Below, in pieces: positions 46,568 through 54,609 of a stretch of 64,000 bases of DNA. The translations under genes were made by a program, and so were the position numbers. Below the pieces are notes generated by a model. That model was not told where the DNA came from. It did not search any database and saw nothing but the letters and a program-made list of their open reading frames with translations. The DNA lies in assembly GCF_016429015.1 (NCBI RefSeq), contig NZ_JAELTU010000015.1:1-64000 (forward strand). Reading direction: 5' to 3'. The DNA is from Rhizobium sp. ASV20. GTDB lineage: Bacteria; Pseudomonadota; Alphaproteobacteria; Rhizobiales; Rhizobiaceae. Positions within the stretch are counted from its first letter, which is position 1. Every line of letters begins with the position of its first letter.

Positions 46568-47581
46568 CTACTGTGTGTTGATCGAAGGGGCGGCGCCGGC
46601 GTTGATGACGGCAACGGGCGCCGCCCTGCCCCGCACGCGGATCTCGATGCGGCGTCGTGCCTCGACGGCGCCGCGCTGGCCCGAAGTGATGGTATCACCG
46701 GGCAGGATCAGTTGCGCTGCCGACATCGGCAGGATGGTGGCATCCTTGAGCTTGGGATTGGCCTTGAGCACGTTGGCGACCGCGATCGCGCGGGCCAATC
46801 CGAGCCCGGCATTATCAGCCGGCAACAATGCCGAGACCGGAAGCTTGCCGGCCATGGCGCTGATCAGCGTATCGTCGAGATTGGATTTGTCGCGCGATAC
46901 CGGTTGCTCGTCCGTATGGCCGATCACTTCGACGATATTGGCGCCATAGAGGCTGAGATTGCTGGCAATCTCATCCGTAATGGTGCCATCCAGCAATTGC
47001 GCAAAGGTGCCGGTGAGTTCGGCGCTTCCGGACTGGAAATAGTTCTTCTTGGCGTCATCGAGGTTGATGATGGGCGGCCAGTCGTGCATGCCGTTCCCGC
47101 CGCCATTGCCGGCCAAAAGCTTGCCGACCTGGTCGGGCGCTGACGCAAGCGCCACCCCATGTTCCTTGAGAACTGCGGCCACCTTGGCCAGCGATTTCAG
47201 ATCGTCCGGCGTTGCGCCCTGGTCTGCCATGCTGTCGAGCGTTTCTTTCGCCAGCACCAACTCCCGCCATTGCTTGTCCACAACGGCCTTGTCGGCAGCG
47301 GAGAGATCGCTTGAGACGACCTTGGACTGCAGCAACACGATCTCGGCTGCCTGCTCGGTCCGCTTCTTCTCCAACACGGCGACCTGCTGTTCGGCCTTCT
47401 CAAGCTTGCGCTCGACCTCGTAGCGCTTGTGTCTTTCCGCTGAAATCATTGCGGCGGCGACGAGCAGCAGGCAAAAGACCAGAAGCAGCATGGACTCGGC
47501 CATCGTCAAGCCAAGGATCAAGCCACGATTGTAGCCTTTGTGCTCCAGTTTCGGCGTGCTGTCCGAGCCACCTGCTACCAT
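46568..47581 (-). CDS. MotB/OmpA-like protein of a four-gene membrane system
   Basis: A 337-residue inner-membrane protein. One N-terminal helix (about 21-45) contains TMAESMLLLVFCLLLV, which resembles the MotB/ZorB ion-channel helix but has Glu29 at the place of the essential Asp. A coiled coil (50-90) and a linker follow, then a C-terminal OmpA-like domain (about 168-320) with YFQSGSAEL, VIGHTDEQPVS and NAGLGLARAIAVANVL, the peptidoglycan-binding layout. It would be a stator-like subunit anchored to the cell wall. The start (ATG 47581, or GTG 47590) overlaps the end of the MotA-like gene. It is the last gene of the unit and not a flagellar MotB: no flagellar genes are near. Confidence 0.8.
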   Translation of the reverse strand: MVAGGSDSTPKLEHKGYNRGLILGLTMAESMLLLVFCLLLVAAAMISAERHKRYEVERKLEKAEQQVAVLEKKRTEQAAEIVLLQSKVVSSDLSAADKAVVDKQWRELVLAKETLDSMADQGATPDDLKSLAKVAAVLKEHGVALASAPDQVGKLLAGNGGGNGMHDWPPIINLDDAKKNYFQSGSAELTGTFAQLLDGTITDEIASNLSLYGANIVEVIGHTDEQPVSRDKSNLDDTLISAMAGKLPVSALLPADNAGLGLARAIAVANVLKANPKLKDATILPMSAAQLILPGDTITSGQRGAVEARRRIEIRVRGRAAPVAVINAGAAPSINTQ

Positions 47582-48513
47582 AAATGCCACCAGCGTTTTC
47601 GGGGCACCGTCTCCATCGTCGGCACGACATCGCGGTCACCGCCAGCGGCTCTTGGCGGCACCTGCCCCATTGCTTCGGCCATGCGACCGAGCGCCACTTC
47701 GATGTTGCGCAGGGGCTGAAGCTGCGCCTCCGACATCTCCTTGATAGCGGTAATTGCAGGCGCCAGCTCGGCGCGCACGACGTCCTCCGGCGAGCGGATC
47801 TCTTCCAGCTTTCTGCCGACATTCTCGACGGCGGTGCCGAAAGCACCAATGATCTCCGAAAGTTGCGATGTCGTCGTCGTCAGCTGAGCGGCAGCGTCGT
47901 TGATCGGGGTGACCGCCTGCTTCGCCAGCATTTCCAGGATCTTGTTGATTTCCTGGCCGTTGCGTTCGGCCTGCCGCGCGATCTCCTCAAAGCCTTCCGA
48001 CAGCATCTGGTTGCTGACGCGACGGTAATGAGAAAATTCGCGCGAGGAGGAATCGAGTTCAGTACGCACACGCCGCGTCATCTCCGCAAGCTCGTGACGC
48101 ACGCTGCGCTCGATGTCGATCGGGTCGCGCCGCATCTGGTTGAAGAGGATGCGTAGCGTTACGCCGGCAATGGTCGAGGTGACGGCGATGCCGAAATTGC
48201 GGACGATGGTCTCGATCGATGTTTCGCCGGCAAAGAGATAGAGCGATACGCCGAGACTCGACAGGGTGAAGAGAAACCCCATGTAGTAGAGATTGTCGCC
48301 CGCCTGCTCATTGTGCAGCCGGAAGCCGGCAAAGGCGAGCGATACGATGAAGTAGATCGCCATCAGCACGAGCGGTATGCCCGTCACGAGCGGTAGCGAC
48401 CATTCCATGAGCTTCGACGACCAGATGAAGATCATCCCGCCGATGGTGATGGAAGCGAAGAGCGCCATCGGCCCGTAATCCCGGAAGAGATATCTCGCCT
48501 CGGTGTCAGCCAT
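47575..48513 (-). CDS. MotA/ExbB-like membrane protein with long coiled-coil tail
   Basis: A 312-residue protein with four predicted helices (about 14-34, 41-64, 76-95, 101-124). The last contains NFGIAVTSTIAGVTLRI, which recalls the hydroxyl-lined channel helix of MotA/TolQ/ExbB. A long cytoplasmic tail (125-300) is rich in heptads (LAEMTRRVRTEL, EEIARQAERNGQEINKILEML). It pairs logically with the MotB-like protein to form an ion channel. Its ATG overlaps the stop of the VWA-like gene (ATGA) and GGAGGGG lies upstream. The architecture, four helices plus tail, is like ZorA of Zorya, but no Zorya effectors are present. Confidence 0.75.
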   Translation of the reverse strand: MADTEARYLFRDYGPMALFASITIGGMIFIWSSKLMEWSLPLVTGIPLVLMAIYFIVSLAFAGFRLHNEQAGDNLYYMGFLFTLSSLGVSLYLFAGETSIETIVRNFGIAVTSTIAGVTLRILFNQMRRDPIDIERSVRHELAEMTRRVRTELDSSSREFSHYRRVSNQMLSEGFEEIARQAERNGQEINKILEMLAKQAVTPINDAAAQLTTTTSQLSEIIGAFGTAVENVGRKLEEIRSPEDVVRAELAPAITAIKEMSEAQLQPLRNIEVALGRMAEAMGQVPPRAAGGDRDVVPTMETVPRKRWWHLW

Positions 48514-49331
48514 CAGCGTATCCCCTCCAAACGCACGAAGCCGTCGAAATAGCCGTTGTTGTTCTTGATCCACTGCGCCCAGAAGTTCGCGAGATCCTCG
48601 ATGCTGAACTTCATGTTCGGCCTCTGAAAGGCAAGGATCTTGACCGTGACGCCGTCCAGTGACGTGCGAAAGCGATCGTTTGCCGGGCTACGCTGATACT
48701 TCTGATAGGACGCGCCATCGCGGTAGTTCGAGAAGGCGGCGGTGTGTTCGATCATATCGGAGGCAATGTAGAGGCGCTTCGGCAAGCCATGCGGAGCATT
48801 GGCGAAGACCTCCAGATTGATCTTCTGGATGGCCGCCATGATCGGCGACAGCCGGCCGGATTCGCCTTCAGTCAGCTTGCCCGCGATATCGGCGAGCGGT
48901 TTCTGGAACCCCTTCTCCCAACGCGCCTGCGCCAGACGCGGGTTGCTGGTCCATTCGTCGACGCTCGCGCCGCTTCCGGGATTGCAGCCGTGAAAGGTCT
49001 GGATGAGCTCCCCTTCCTTCTCGGTCAGAGCATAGATATCGATGGCGCCACCGATCGGAACGTCCGCCACAATTTTCTGGAATTGATTGCGCAGATCGAG
49101 CGCCGTCGTATCGGCGATCGGGTCGGTGACATCGAGCAGAATAGCGGTTTCCGCCTTCGGGCCGTCCACAGGGCACAGCGATGCCTGATCGACGGCGACA
49201 TTGCCGTTCGCCTTGTAACGCAGCCAGCCGTAGGCACCGACGATCCCGAGAGACAGGACGGCGAGGCAAACCGTTGCGATGATGAGACCGGCGGATCCGC
49301 CGCGCCGGCTACGCCGCTTGCGTCGAGCCAA
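48513..49331 (-). CDS. Membrane-anchored VWA-like protein
   Basis: A 272-residue protein. A very basic N terminus (MARRKRRSRRGG) and one membrane helix (about 13-35) place the rest in the periplasm. The soluble domain looks like a von Willebrand A fold: a strand with DVTDP (67-71, a partial MIDAS D-x-T motif), an alternating helix/strand pattern, and IASDMIEHTAAF as the later acidic metal loop. The start is a TTG at 49331 with GGAGAG five bases upstream, overlapping the preceding gene by 23 bp; the longer ATG frame (49400) overlaps it by 92 bp. The role is probably binding a partner of the MotAB-like channel (inference). Confidence 0.68.
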   Translation of the reverse strand: MARRKRRSRRGGSAGLIIATVCLAVLSLGIVGAYGWLRYKANGNVAVDQASLCPVDGPKAETAILLDVTDPIADTTALDLRNQFQKIVADVPIGGAIDIYALTEKEGELIQTFHGCNPGSGASVDEWTSNPRLAQARWEKGFQKPLADIAGKLTEGESGRLSPIMAAIQKINLEVFANAPHGLPKRLYIASDMIEHTAAFSNYRDGASYQKYQRSPANDRFRTSLDGVTVKILAFQRPNMKFSIEDLANFWAQWIKNNNGYFDGFVRLEGIR

Positions 49332-50757
49332 GGATGCTCTCCGGGAAAAGATTGTCGAGCTGATGATATTTCTCGATGGCGCGCTCGAATTCGTCGCCAA
49401 TCCGCTTGATTTGCTCCGACAATTCCGTCTGGGCGCTCTGGATGCGCGAGCCGAGGACCTTATCGTCCCATTCTTCTTCGGTGCGGATGACGGGCGTCAG
49501 GCGCTCCATCCTATAGGCTGACTTGAAGTAAGACGGTTCCTGCTCGGTGCGTGCCGTCCTGTTGGCATCGCGGTAGGAGGTCAGCAACACATTGGCTGCG
49601 CGCTCGAGATGGTTCTGGTGTTCGACGAAAAGGCCGGCAGTCCTCGCGCGATGGGCGATGATGGCAGCCGTCTCCTGCCGACGCAGCGATAGATCGCGAA
49701 TAATTTCCTCGATCTTGCCGTTGTGGTCGTCACGGATCTCGCGAAGATCTTCGATCAGATCCAGCTTCCGGTCGATGTAATTGTCTCTTGCCGTGTCAAG
49801 GCGCTTCTGGACGCCGGCAAAGCCTGGATAGGGATCTGTTAGATAGCAGCCGTCGATGAAGGCGACGAGCGAGAACATCAGGCCGATGGCAAAAAGCATC
49901 CACGAGTTCAGTTCCGTCAGCCCGAGCGGCGCGGCCTTCAGGCGTTGGATCACCTCGGCACCGGCACCGCTCAAGATTGTTGCCGAGACCTCGCGGTAGT
50001 GTGCGAGCGCGATGTTGATACCCAGCGCGACGGCCACATAGGCAACGAGCCCGAGAAGGCCGAGCAACTTCAGCACATAAGACCGATGCACCAGGAAGCG
50101 AACGCAAAAGAAGGAGAATATCAGCGCCATGCCGATATTCAGGAAGGCGAAGGCAGCAGCCTCCGTTACCCCGCCGACAAGGCCTTGCTCGCTTCCCTTG
50201 GCAAGGAAGCTGCCGTTCATCACCATTTCGATGAGGACAAGGAAGACGATGAGCGAGACCTTGAAGCCCCATGCCGCCTTGCTCGAAACCTTGGCGGCGC
50301 GCTGCAGCTTGTGAGTGGCCTTGAAGCCGACCATCTCGTCCTCGGCGGTTTTCAGCTTGCGGCGCAGACCATGAAGCTCATCGACGCCGCTTGCCACTTC
50401 CGCCTTGAAATCCGAGACGCTGGAGGCGTTAGCCTGGCGGATCAAGCCGAATTGGCCCTCGAAATCAAGGTTGCGCAGACGGCTGTCGAACGTCTGAAAC
50501 TGGTCCTCGAGGATCTGGTAGGAACTCTTCTTTTCCGCCTCAACCCAGGCGACGAGGCGCTGTTCCGTTTCATCGAAGGATTGGGCGTCCGGCGCTGGCC
50601 GGTTCTGCCGCCCCGCTGCAGCACCCTTCTCTTTCAGATCGAGAGTAGAGCCAAGCTTCTCGATATCGACGACGGGAAAGACGTCCGTCGACGCACGGAA
50701 ATCATGGCTTGTCTCCCGAACGTTGTCCCAGAGACGATTAAGGGCTTCGAAACGCAA
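49309..50757 (-). CDS. Four-helix membrane protein with flanking coiled coils, first gene of the unit
   Basis: A 482-residue protein I cannot assign to a family. The N-terminal 160 residues are charged and coiled-coil-prone (RLVAWVEAEKKSSYQILEDQ). Four membrane helices follow (about 165-187, 196-222, 229-253, 283-304), then a long charged C-terminal part (310-482) with heptads such as LRRQETAAIIAHRARTAGL. Translation starts at TTG 50757 after GGGGAAGA. It opens a compact minus-strand operon with VWA-like, MotA-like and MotB-like genes, so it is probably the cytoplasmic/membrane scaffold of the same machine. Confidence 0.7.
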   Translation of the reverse strand: MRFEALNRLWDNVRETSHDFRASTDVFPVVDIEKLGSTLDLKEKGAAAGRQNRPAPDAQSFDETEQRLVAWVEAEKKSSYQILEDQFQTFDSRLRNLDFEGQFGLIRQANASSVSDFKAEVASGVDELHGLRRKLKTAEDEMVGFKATHKLQRAAKVSSKAAWGFKVSLIVFLVLIEMVMNGSFLAKGSEQGLVGGVTEAAAFAFLNIGMALIFSFFCVRFLVHRSYVLKLLGLLGLVAYVAVALGINIALAHYREVSATILSGAGAEVIQRLKAAPLGLTELNSWMLFAIGLMFSLVAFIDGCYLTDPYPGFAGVQKRLDTARDNYIDRKLDLIEDLREIRDDHNGKIEEIIRDLSLRRQETAAIIAHRARTAGLFVEHQNHLERAANVLLTSYRDANRTARTEQEPSYFKSAYRMERLTPVIRTEEEWDDKVLGSRIQSAQTELSEQIKRIGDEFERAIEKYHQLDNLFPESILGSTQAA

Positions 50758-51048
50758 TGATCTTCCCCGGCGAATTCATCAACTTAGAAAGGACAAGACG
50801 ACAAACCGATACCGTACCGGTTGTCCCCGGTCCAGCGCGATATGACCGAGGTTAGGATGCGATTGTGGTAAAGAATAGCCCGAGCGCATTGCGATTGGAA
50901 AACATCTGCCTGCATGAAGAGTGGTCATGACGCCCGTCGCAGCAAAATGCCGTCATAAAGTGTCTTGCGATCTTTCGGACCTGCTCCGCCGTTGGGTATT
51001 GGATGTTGCTCTGTCACATGACCGCTGCGCGCTCTTGCGACACATGCA
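50758..51048. other. Gap between the SARP-type regulator and the four-gene unit
   Basis: About 290 bp with no credible gene; the probable promoter region of the four-gene unit on the minus strand. No clear sigma-70 or EcfG match was found by eye. Confidence 0.45.
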
Positions 51049-52959
51049 CTATTGGGCGCACTCCTTCCAGAAACCCGCCCTATGCAGCCCTTCAAGATAG
51101 ATGTCGCGCTGCCACTGTTCCTTGAATGGCAAGACGGAAACCCAGCGATCCACATCGAAATCGGGAATGGTCTTGTGAATGCGCCGAACGAAGAAGGCTG
51201 CTCTATTCTCTTCCCCGAGCATCGCCCAGCTCGCCGCTGAAACCCGGTCCGCCAGGCGAGGATCGGCCATTCGGCCGATATAGTCCAGCGCAGCGTCAAA
51301 ACGGCCGAGCGTATAGCTCGCCACGGAAGCGGTCCAAAGATAGGTGTCGGGACTGAGCGGATTGAGCGCAATGGCACATTCGATCTTCTCCAGCGCCAGG
51401 TCCGGCCGTGACGAATGAAGCAACACCTCGGCGTGGTCGGCGATGATGCCGGCATGGCCGGGATTGAGGGCTTCGGCAAGCTTCAAGGCCTCGATGCTTT
51501 CGTCGTTTGCTCGCTGAAAGCTCTTCGTCAGGCCAAGCTCGCGGTAGCCGTCGGCGATATCATGCCGCGCCGCGATTGCCTGCTTGGCATAGTTTTCGGC
51601 TTCATCCAGCAACGCCTTGTCGCCACCCGATGTCAGCACCCACTCCTTGGAAAAGGTTCGAGCCACGGAACTCAGGCCGGGGGCAAAATCACCGCCTCCC
51701 CGTAATGCAGCGATCAGCTCAGATCGCGCCCTCTGCAGGTTCGGGATCGAGAGGCGTTCGAGATAGCGCTTGCCGGCAAGATAGCGCTGATAGGCTATCG
51801 GGCTTTTCCTGAAATAGGATCGCATCATCTCCCGGCGTTCGATCTGTCCGGCGACAGACAGGACGATGTGGCGCGTGACCGCCTCTCTCTCCCGCTTTGG
51901 CGAGGACGGCCCAAGATTGACGCGCTCGGCCCAAAGCACCTCATCCGTGCCGGCATCGACCAGTTGCGAAAACAGATGAGGCTCTGCGGCCCCAGCACTC
52001 GGTCTGATATCCAGAATGTAGGAACGATCTCCTTGATCGAAAGTTGCAGCTGTATGCCGTCCACCCCCGCTGACCCGCACAGAGGTGCGACGATCTCCGA
52101 TATCCAGGCTTTCCAACGCGTACAAACCGATGGTGATACCCTGCACCAAAGCCAGCGCATCGTAGCCTTGGGCTGGCTCGACGCGGGAGGGCAGAAGCAA
52201 AAGCGGTATCTCCAGTTTCCGCGATGCGGACGCGACCTCCTTCTCCGACGAGACGGTGCTCTCCCCATCCGATACCACCGCTATATCCTGCCGATCCGAC
52301 CACAACGCCAGAAGTGCGTTGCGCTGCTCGAAAATCTGCCGGAAGTGCTCGACCTCACCTGCTGTATCGAATATCCGCAGCAGAATTCGATGCATATCCC
52401 GATCGTCCGGATCAATGCCGAGAAGCAGGGTGGCAACATCCTTCACCAAAGCGATCTCGTCTTTGGTACTTGCCTGCTCGGCCGCAACTTTCAACACTTC
52501 CTTTACCCTGAGGCCATGCCGGTGCCTCTGGGCTTCCCGCCATTGGAAGAAAATCGCGCTCTGGCAACTGACTCCCTTCAGAAACTCCGCCTGCTGCGCC
52601 TCGACCAACGATTTCAGTGTCGCAATTGCCGATCCGGCATCGCCACTCCTGAAGACCGTGCAATCGGCAAGCGAAGGCGCGGATTGAAGTTCGACGGTGG
52701 TTTCGCTGAAATGGAGAAACGATTTACCCAGCTCGGCCTGGCGCCCCCTTATCCGGGAAACGAGTTTGCGTAGATTGACTTGCGCACTGCCATTATCATC
52801 GCGCCCCCACAGAAAACGGCCAATCGCGCTGCGGGGCGCACGCATATTCGGATCCATCATCAGATAGACCAGAATCAACAAGCCCTTCTCAGGAAAGGCG
52901 ACCTCTCGCCCGTCACCATCCAGAAGCTTCAAACCACCAAATACATGCAGTGAAAACAT
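51049..52959 (-). CDS. SARP-type (BTAD) regulator with TPR region
   Basis: A 636-residue cytoplasmic regulator. The N-terminal OmpR-like winged helix (MFSLHVFGGLKLLDGDGREV, then KGLLILVYLMMDP, SAQVNLRKLVSRIR) and bacterial transcriptional activation domain (about 100-230) define the SARP class. The middle (LEIPLLLLPSRVEPAQGYDALALVQGI) recalls a degenerate TolB-like/CadC sensor domain, and the C-terminal third holds tetratricopeptide-like repeats (HDIADGYRELGLTKSFQRANDE, ALNPLSPDTYLWTASV). SARPs are best known from actinobacteria. The ATG at 52959 starts the DNA-binding domain. It is the nearest regulator to the four-gene membrane unit. Confidence 0.82.
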   Translation of the reverse strand: MFSLHVFGGLKLLDGDGREVAFPEKGLLILVYLMMDPNMRAPRSAIGRFLWGRDDNGSAQVNLRKLVSRIRGRQAELGKSFLHFSETTVELQSAPSLADCTVFRSGDAGSAIATLKSLVEAQQAEFLKGVSCQSAIFFQWREAQRHRHGLRVKEVLKVAAEQASTKDEIALVKDVATLLLGIDPDDRDMHRILLRIFDTAGEVEHFRQIFEQRNALLALWSDRQDIAVVSDGESTVSSEKEVASASRKLEIPLLLLPSRVEPAQGYDALALVQGITIGLYALESLDIGDRRTSVRVSGGGRHTAATFDQGDRSYILDIRPSAGAAEPHLFSQLVDAGTDEVLWAERVNLGPSSPKREREAVTRHIVLSVAGQIERREMMRSYFRKSPIAYQRYLAGKRYLERLSIPNLQRARSELIAALRGGGDFAPGLSSVARTFSKEWVLTSGGDKALLDEAENYAKQAIAARHDIADGYRELGLTKSFQRANDESIEALKLAEALNPGHAGIIADHAEVLLHSSRPDLALEKIECAIALNPLSPDTYLWTASVASYTLGRFDAALDYIGRMADPRLADRVSAASWAMLGEENRAAFFVRRIHKTIPDFDVDRWVSVLPFKEQWQRDIYLEGLHRAGFWKECAQ

Positions 52960-53196
52960 GATCTTGTTCGCGACCCGCATCGACCGATGTCGGCGGAGCA
53001 AACCGAGGCCGACTTTCGCTTACCGCATTGATTTCATTCCAGTACGAACAAACATGGCTCAATCTTCATACGATTGCAATGTGCGAGAAGGCGCGGCGAT
53101 TTCAAGTCCGATTGCGGCCGGCTCGAAAAACTGCTCGCCAAATCGTCGGCATGGCATATTTTGCAGCGCACGCGATCTGACCCGGAGCATCATGCC

Positions 53197-54210
53197 ATGA
53201 CGTCTTTACCCTTCAAGAACATCTGCATTTACGGCGCCGGCGCTCTCGGCGGCGCGATTGCGGCAAAGCTGGCTGCATCCGTTGAACAGGCGCAGATTTC
53301 CGTCGTCGCGCGCGGGGCACATCTTGCGGCCATTCGCTCCGGCGGCATCCAACTTTGGGAGCCAGGGGTGGAACGCCCGCTCATTGCGCGGATGACTGCA
53401 ACGGACGATGCGGGCGAATTGCCGCCACAGGATCTTGTCATTACCGGGCTCAAAGGCCATCAGCTCGCGGCCGCCGTGCCCGGAATAGCGAAGCTCTTGC
53501 ACACAGGCACCCGCGTTGTGATGATCCTCAACGGTGTACCATGGTGGTATTTCCACAGGGACCAAAAGAGCGGCCATGCGGAATATCAAATGGAGGAGCT
53601 GGATCCGAACGGCGATCTCTGGCGATTGATCGGCCCCGAGCGAGTGATCGGCTGCGTAGCCTATCAGGGTGCTGAAGTCTTGGGGCCTGGCGAAATCAGG
53701 CTCAGCAACAATGGCCACTTCATCCTGGGTGAGCCATCCGGCGAGACGACGACGGACATCGAAGCCATCGCGGCACTGCTGCGGAAGGCCGGAGTCAAAA
53801 TCTCGGTGTCCGCGCGCATTCGCGACGATATCTGGAGCAAGCTGATGGGCAACGCGGCATTCAATCCGATCAGCGCACTGACGCGAGCCTTGATGTCGGA
53901 GATCATGAATGATCCGGCGCTTGCATCCATGGTCGGTCAGGTCATGAGCGAAGTCAAAGCGGTTGCCGAATCCCTCGGGTCGCAAGTGGCAATGTCCGTC
54001 GAGGAACGTCTGGACCGTTCGCGCCAGATCGGGCCGGTGCGTACCTCGATGCTACAGGATCTGCTGGCCGGCAAGGCGCTGGAAATCACGCCTCTTGTTG
54101 GCGTTGTCGTTTCGCTTGGCAAGCTGACAGGCGTGGCGACACCAGTTTCCGCAACGATACTTGCATTGGTGACGCAGCTCGACCGCACGAACCAGCAGGC
54201 GGCCGGGTAG
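53197..54210 (+). CDS. 2-Dehydropantoate 2-reductase family (ketopantoate reductase-like)
   Basis: A 337-residue NADP-dependent reductase: N-terminal Rossmann loop YGAGALGGAIAA and C-terminal ApbA domain with the catalytic Lys in WSKLMGNAAFNPISALTRA. The role in pantothenate synthesis (PanE) is possible, but many rhizobial paralogues of this length act on other 2-oxo acids. The ATG at 53197 begins the Rossmann strand; the upstream in-frame part is the divergent promoter shared with the SARP gene. Confidence 0.83.
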   Translation: MTSLPFKNICIYGAGALGGAIAAKLAASVEQAQISVVARGAHLAAIRSGGIQLWEPGVERPLIARMTATDDAGELPPQDLVITGLKGHQLAAAVPGIAKLLHTGTRVVMILNGVPWWYFHRDQKSGHAEYQMEELDPNGDLWRLIGPERVIGCVAYQGAEVLGPGEIRLSNNGHFILGEPSGETTTDIEAIAALLRKAGVKISVSARIRDDIWSKLMGNAAFNPISALTRALMSEIMNDPALASMVGQVMSEVKAVAESLGSQVAMSVEERLDRSRQIGPVRTSMLQDLLAGKALEITPLVGVVVSLGKLTGVATPVSATILALVTQLDRTNQQAAG

Positions 54211-54368
54211 CGCCCGCCTGCAGCTTGTCGGCACGGCAAGCGCCGCATCGGCCACCTCGTCCCACCGCTCGATTCTTTATATCGCCCTTATTTTCTCGTC
54301 TTCCGCCGGGAATGGATTTCCTATGCCCGCAAGACCTACGCTTGCATGGACATATGGAGATAAGTGCC

Positions 54369-54596
54369 ATGCTCGAGACGCACACAACCAATCTGGCCGA
54401 ATCCATTCGGATCCTGGTTCATAACAGTGACGAGAAACATCATCGCAGAACTGCATCGGCGCCGGCGGTAATGAACCAGTCAGGGCGCCAGCGTCTCGGT
54501 CGCAAGGTCCGCGAAAAGCGCACGTTTTGGGCGATGCTCGTCTTCGGGCTGCTGCTCGGCGGTCTCGAGCTTTTCATCGTCCTCCACTATCTCTGA
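54369..54596 (+). CDS. Small single-span membrane protein
   Basis: A 75-residue protein with a polar, basic N-terminal region (residues 1-50, RRTASAPAVMNQSGRQRLGR) and one C-terminal helix (FWAMLVFGLLLGGLELFIVL). I do not recognise a family. The ATG at 54369 was chosen because GGAGATAAGTGCC precedes it; an ATG five codons upstream is possible. It is 13 bp before the DapA-like gene and may be co-transcribed with it. Confidence 0.6.
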   Translation: MLETHTTNLAESIRILVHNSDEKHHRRTASAPAVMNQSGRQRLGRKVREKRTFWAMLVFGLLLGGLELFIVLHYL

Positions 54597-54609
54597 GCAG
54601 TAAAAGAAC

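Noticed and set aside
45409-46698. 429-residue minus-strand frame over the ABC-F gene
   Set aside because: Antisense shadow with His/Arg-rich random composition; the ABC-F protein on + has both Walker motif sets.
46568-48513. Flagellar stator genes motA/motB
   Set aside because: No flagellar or chemotaxis genes nearby, Glu instead of Asp in the channel helix, and an unusual long tail in the MotA-like protein.
46568-50757. Calling the four-gene unit a Zorya defence system
   Set aside because: The MotA/MotB-like pair is similar in layout, but ZorC, ZorD and ZorE-type proteins are absent and the two other genes are not Zorya components that I know.
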